Assembly (NCBI GenBank): GCA_009779925.1
Contig: WRAZ01000016.1
Location: 1 to 42,650, forward strand
Source: Chitinivibrionia bacterium
GTDB lineage: Bacteria > Fibrobacterota > Chitinivibrionia > Chitinivibrionales > Chitinivibrionaceae
Length of the DNA stretch: 42,650 nt
Direction of reading: 5' to 3'
Position 1 is the stretch's first letter, and each line of letters begins with the position of its first letter. Made by a program: the position numbers and the translations under genes. The notes beneath the pieces are model-generated. The model saw only the letters and a program-made list of their open reading frames with translations. It had not been told where the DNA came from and did no database searches. Below, one piece after another: positions 42,538 through 42,650 of the stretch.

Positions 42538-42650
42538 TGGAGGGATTTATTTTACTCGGCGGCGGAACATTCGCAGGTGGTCTTATAGTTGGCATTTGCG
42601 CAATTATTGCAGACAAAAAAATAAAACAGAGAGAAGCAGCAAAGTTAGCG
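42537..42650 (+). CDS. Small membrane protein, cut by the window edge
   Basis: Thirty-eight codons are visible. The sequence MEGFILLGGGTFAGGLIVGI then CAIIADKKIKQREAAKLA shows one Gly-rich hydrophobic helix followed by a charged segment. GGGGG upstream, at the end of the preceding gene, can serve as ribosome binding site. Confidence 0.6.
   Translation, partial: MEGFILLGGGTFAGGLIVGICAIIADKKIKQREAAKLA

Overview
The window is chromosomal DNA of a moderately AT-rich, Gram-negative (diderm), motile bacterium. The diderm assignment rests on LptB, a Wzi-like outer-membrane barrel, a Wzx/Wzy polysaccharide cluster and two lipoproteins; motility or taxis is suggested by two chemoreceptors. The mix of genes, the style of the large Ig-repeat lipoprotein and the A/T-rich codon use would fit a Fibrobacterota-like or related lineage, but this is inference with low confidence: no rRNA gene is present. 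Most reading frames are intact, with clear AAGGAG-type ribosome binding sites.

Layout. 1-1188: start of an HflX-like GTPase and a YhcG/DUF1016 nuclease (both minus). 1189-3000: an accessory patch with a candidate structured RNA (1386-1521), a small lipoprotein, a broken Abi-type gene, and a 72-bp direct repeat made from the end of a 63-residue membrane protein. 3075-8227 (plus): housekeeping genes for leucyl aminopeptidase, Der, PanB and an unusual two-domain ThyX-like protein. 8301-9728 (minus): Wzi-like barrel. 9979-10869 (plus): Rpn/PDDEXK transposase-like protein with a repeat-built coiled coil. 10917-20713 (minus): one tightly coupled surface-polysaccharide operon, in transcription order GT2, Wzx flippase, GT8-like, DXD glycosyltransferase, Wzy polymerase/ligase, glycosyltransferase fused to a beta-propeller, GT2, UDP-sugar epimerase. 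21026-24250: NadA (minus), then LepB and HemW (plus). 24512-28189: two tandem chemoreceptors with almost identical signalling cores and C-terminal tails. 28263-28446: two tRNA-Ser genes (UGA, GCU). 28465-29232: RsmE. 29270-36109 (minus): VWA protein, LptB, Orn/Lys/Arg decarboxylase, PNPase and PdxB. 36209-37983 (plus): Apt, a DUF1573 protein and an Hpt phosphotransfer protein. 38281-42174: a 1297-residue lipoprotein with ten Ig-like repeats. 42352-42650: two coupled small membrane proteins, the second cut by the window edge.

A family of small palindromes beginning GTAGGGGCG is scattered between genes, and one copy lies inside the RsmE reading frame, where it is translated in frame as about 22 extra residues. 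That is the most interesting single signal here. The next are the ThyX-like protein, whose catalytic motif is split between two degenerate halves, the glycosyltransferase/propeller fusion, and the branched RNA-like element at 1386-1521. I did not find a CRISPR array, an intact insertion sequence or a complete known defence operon.
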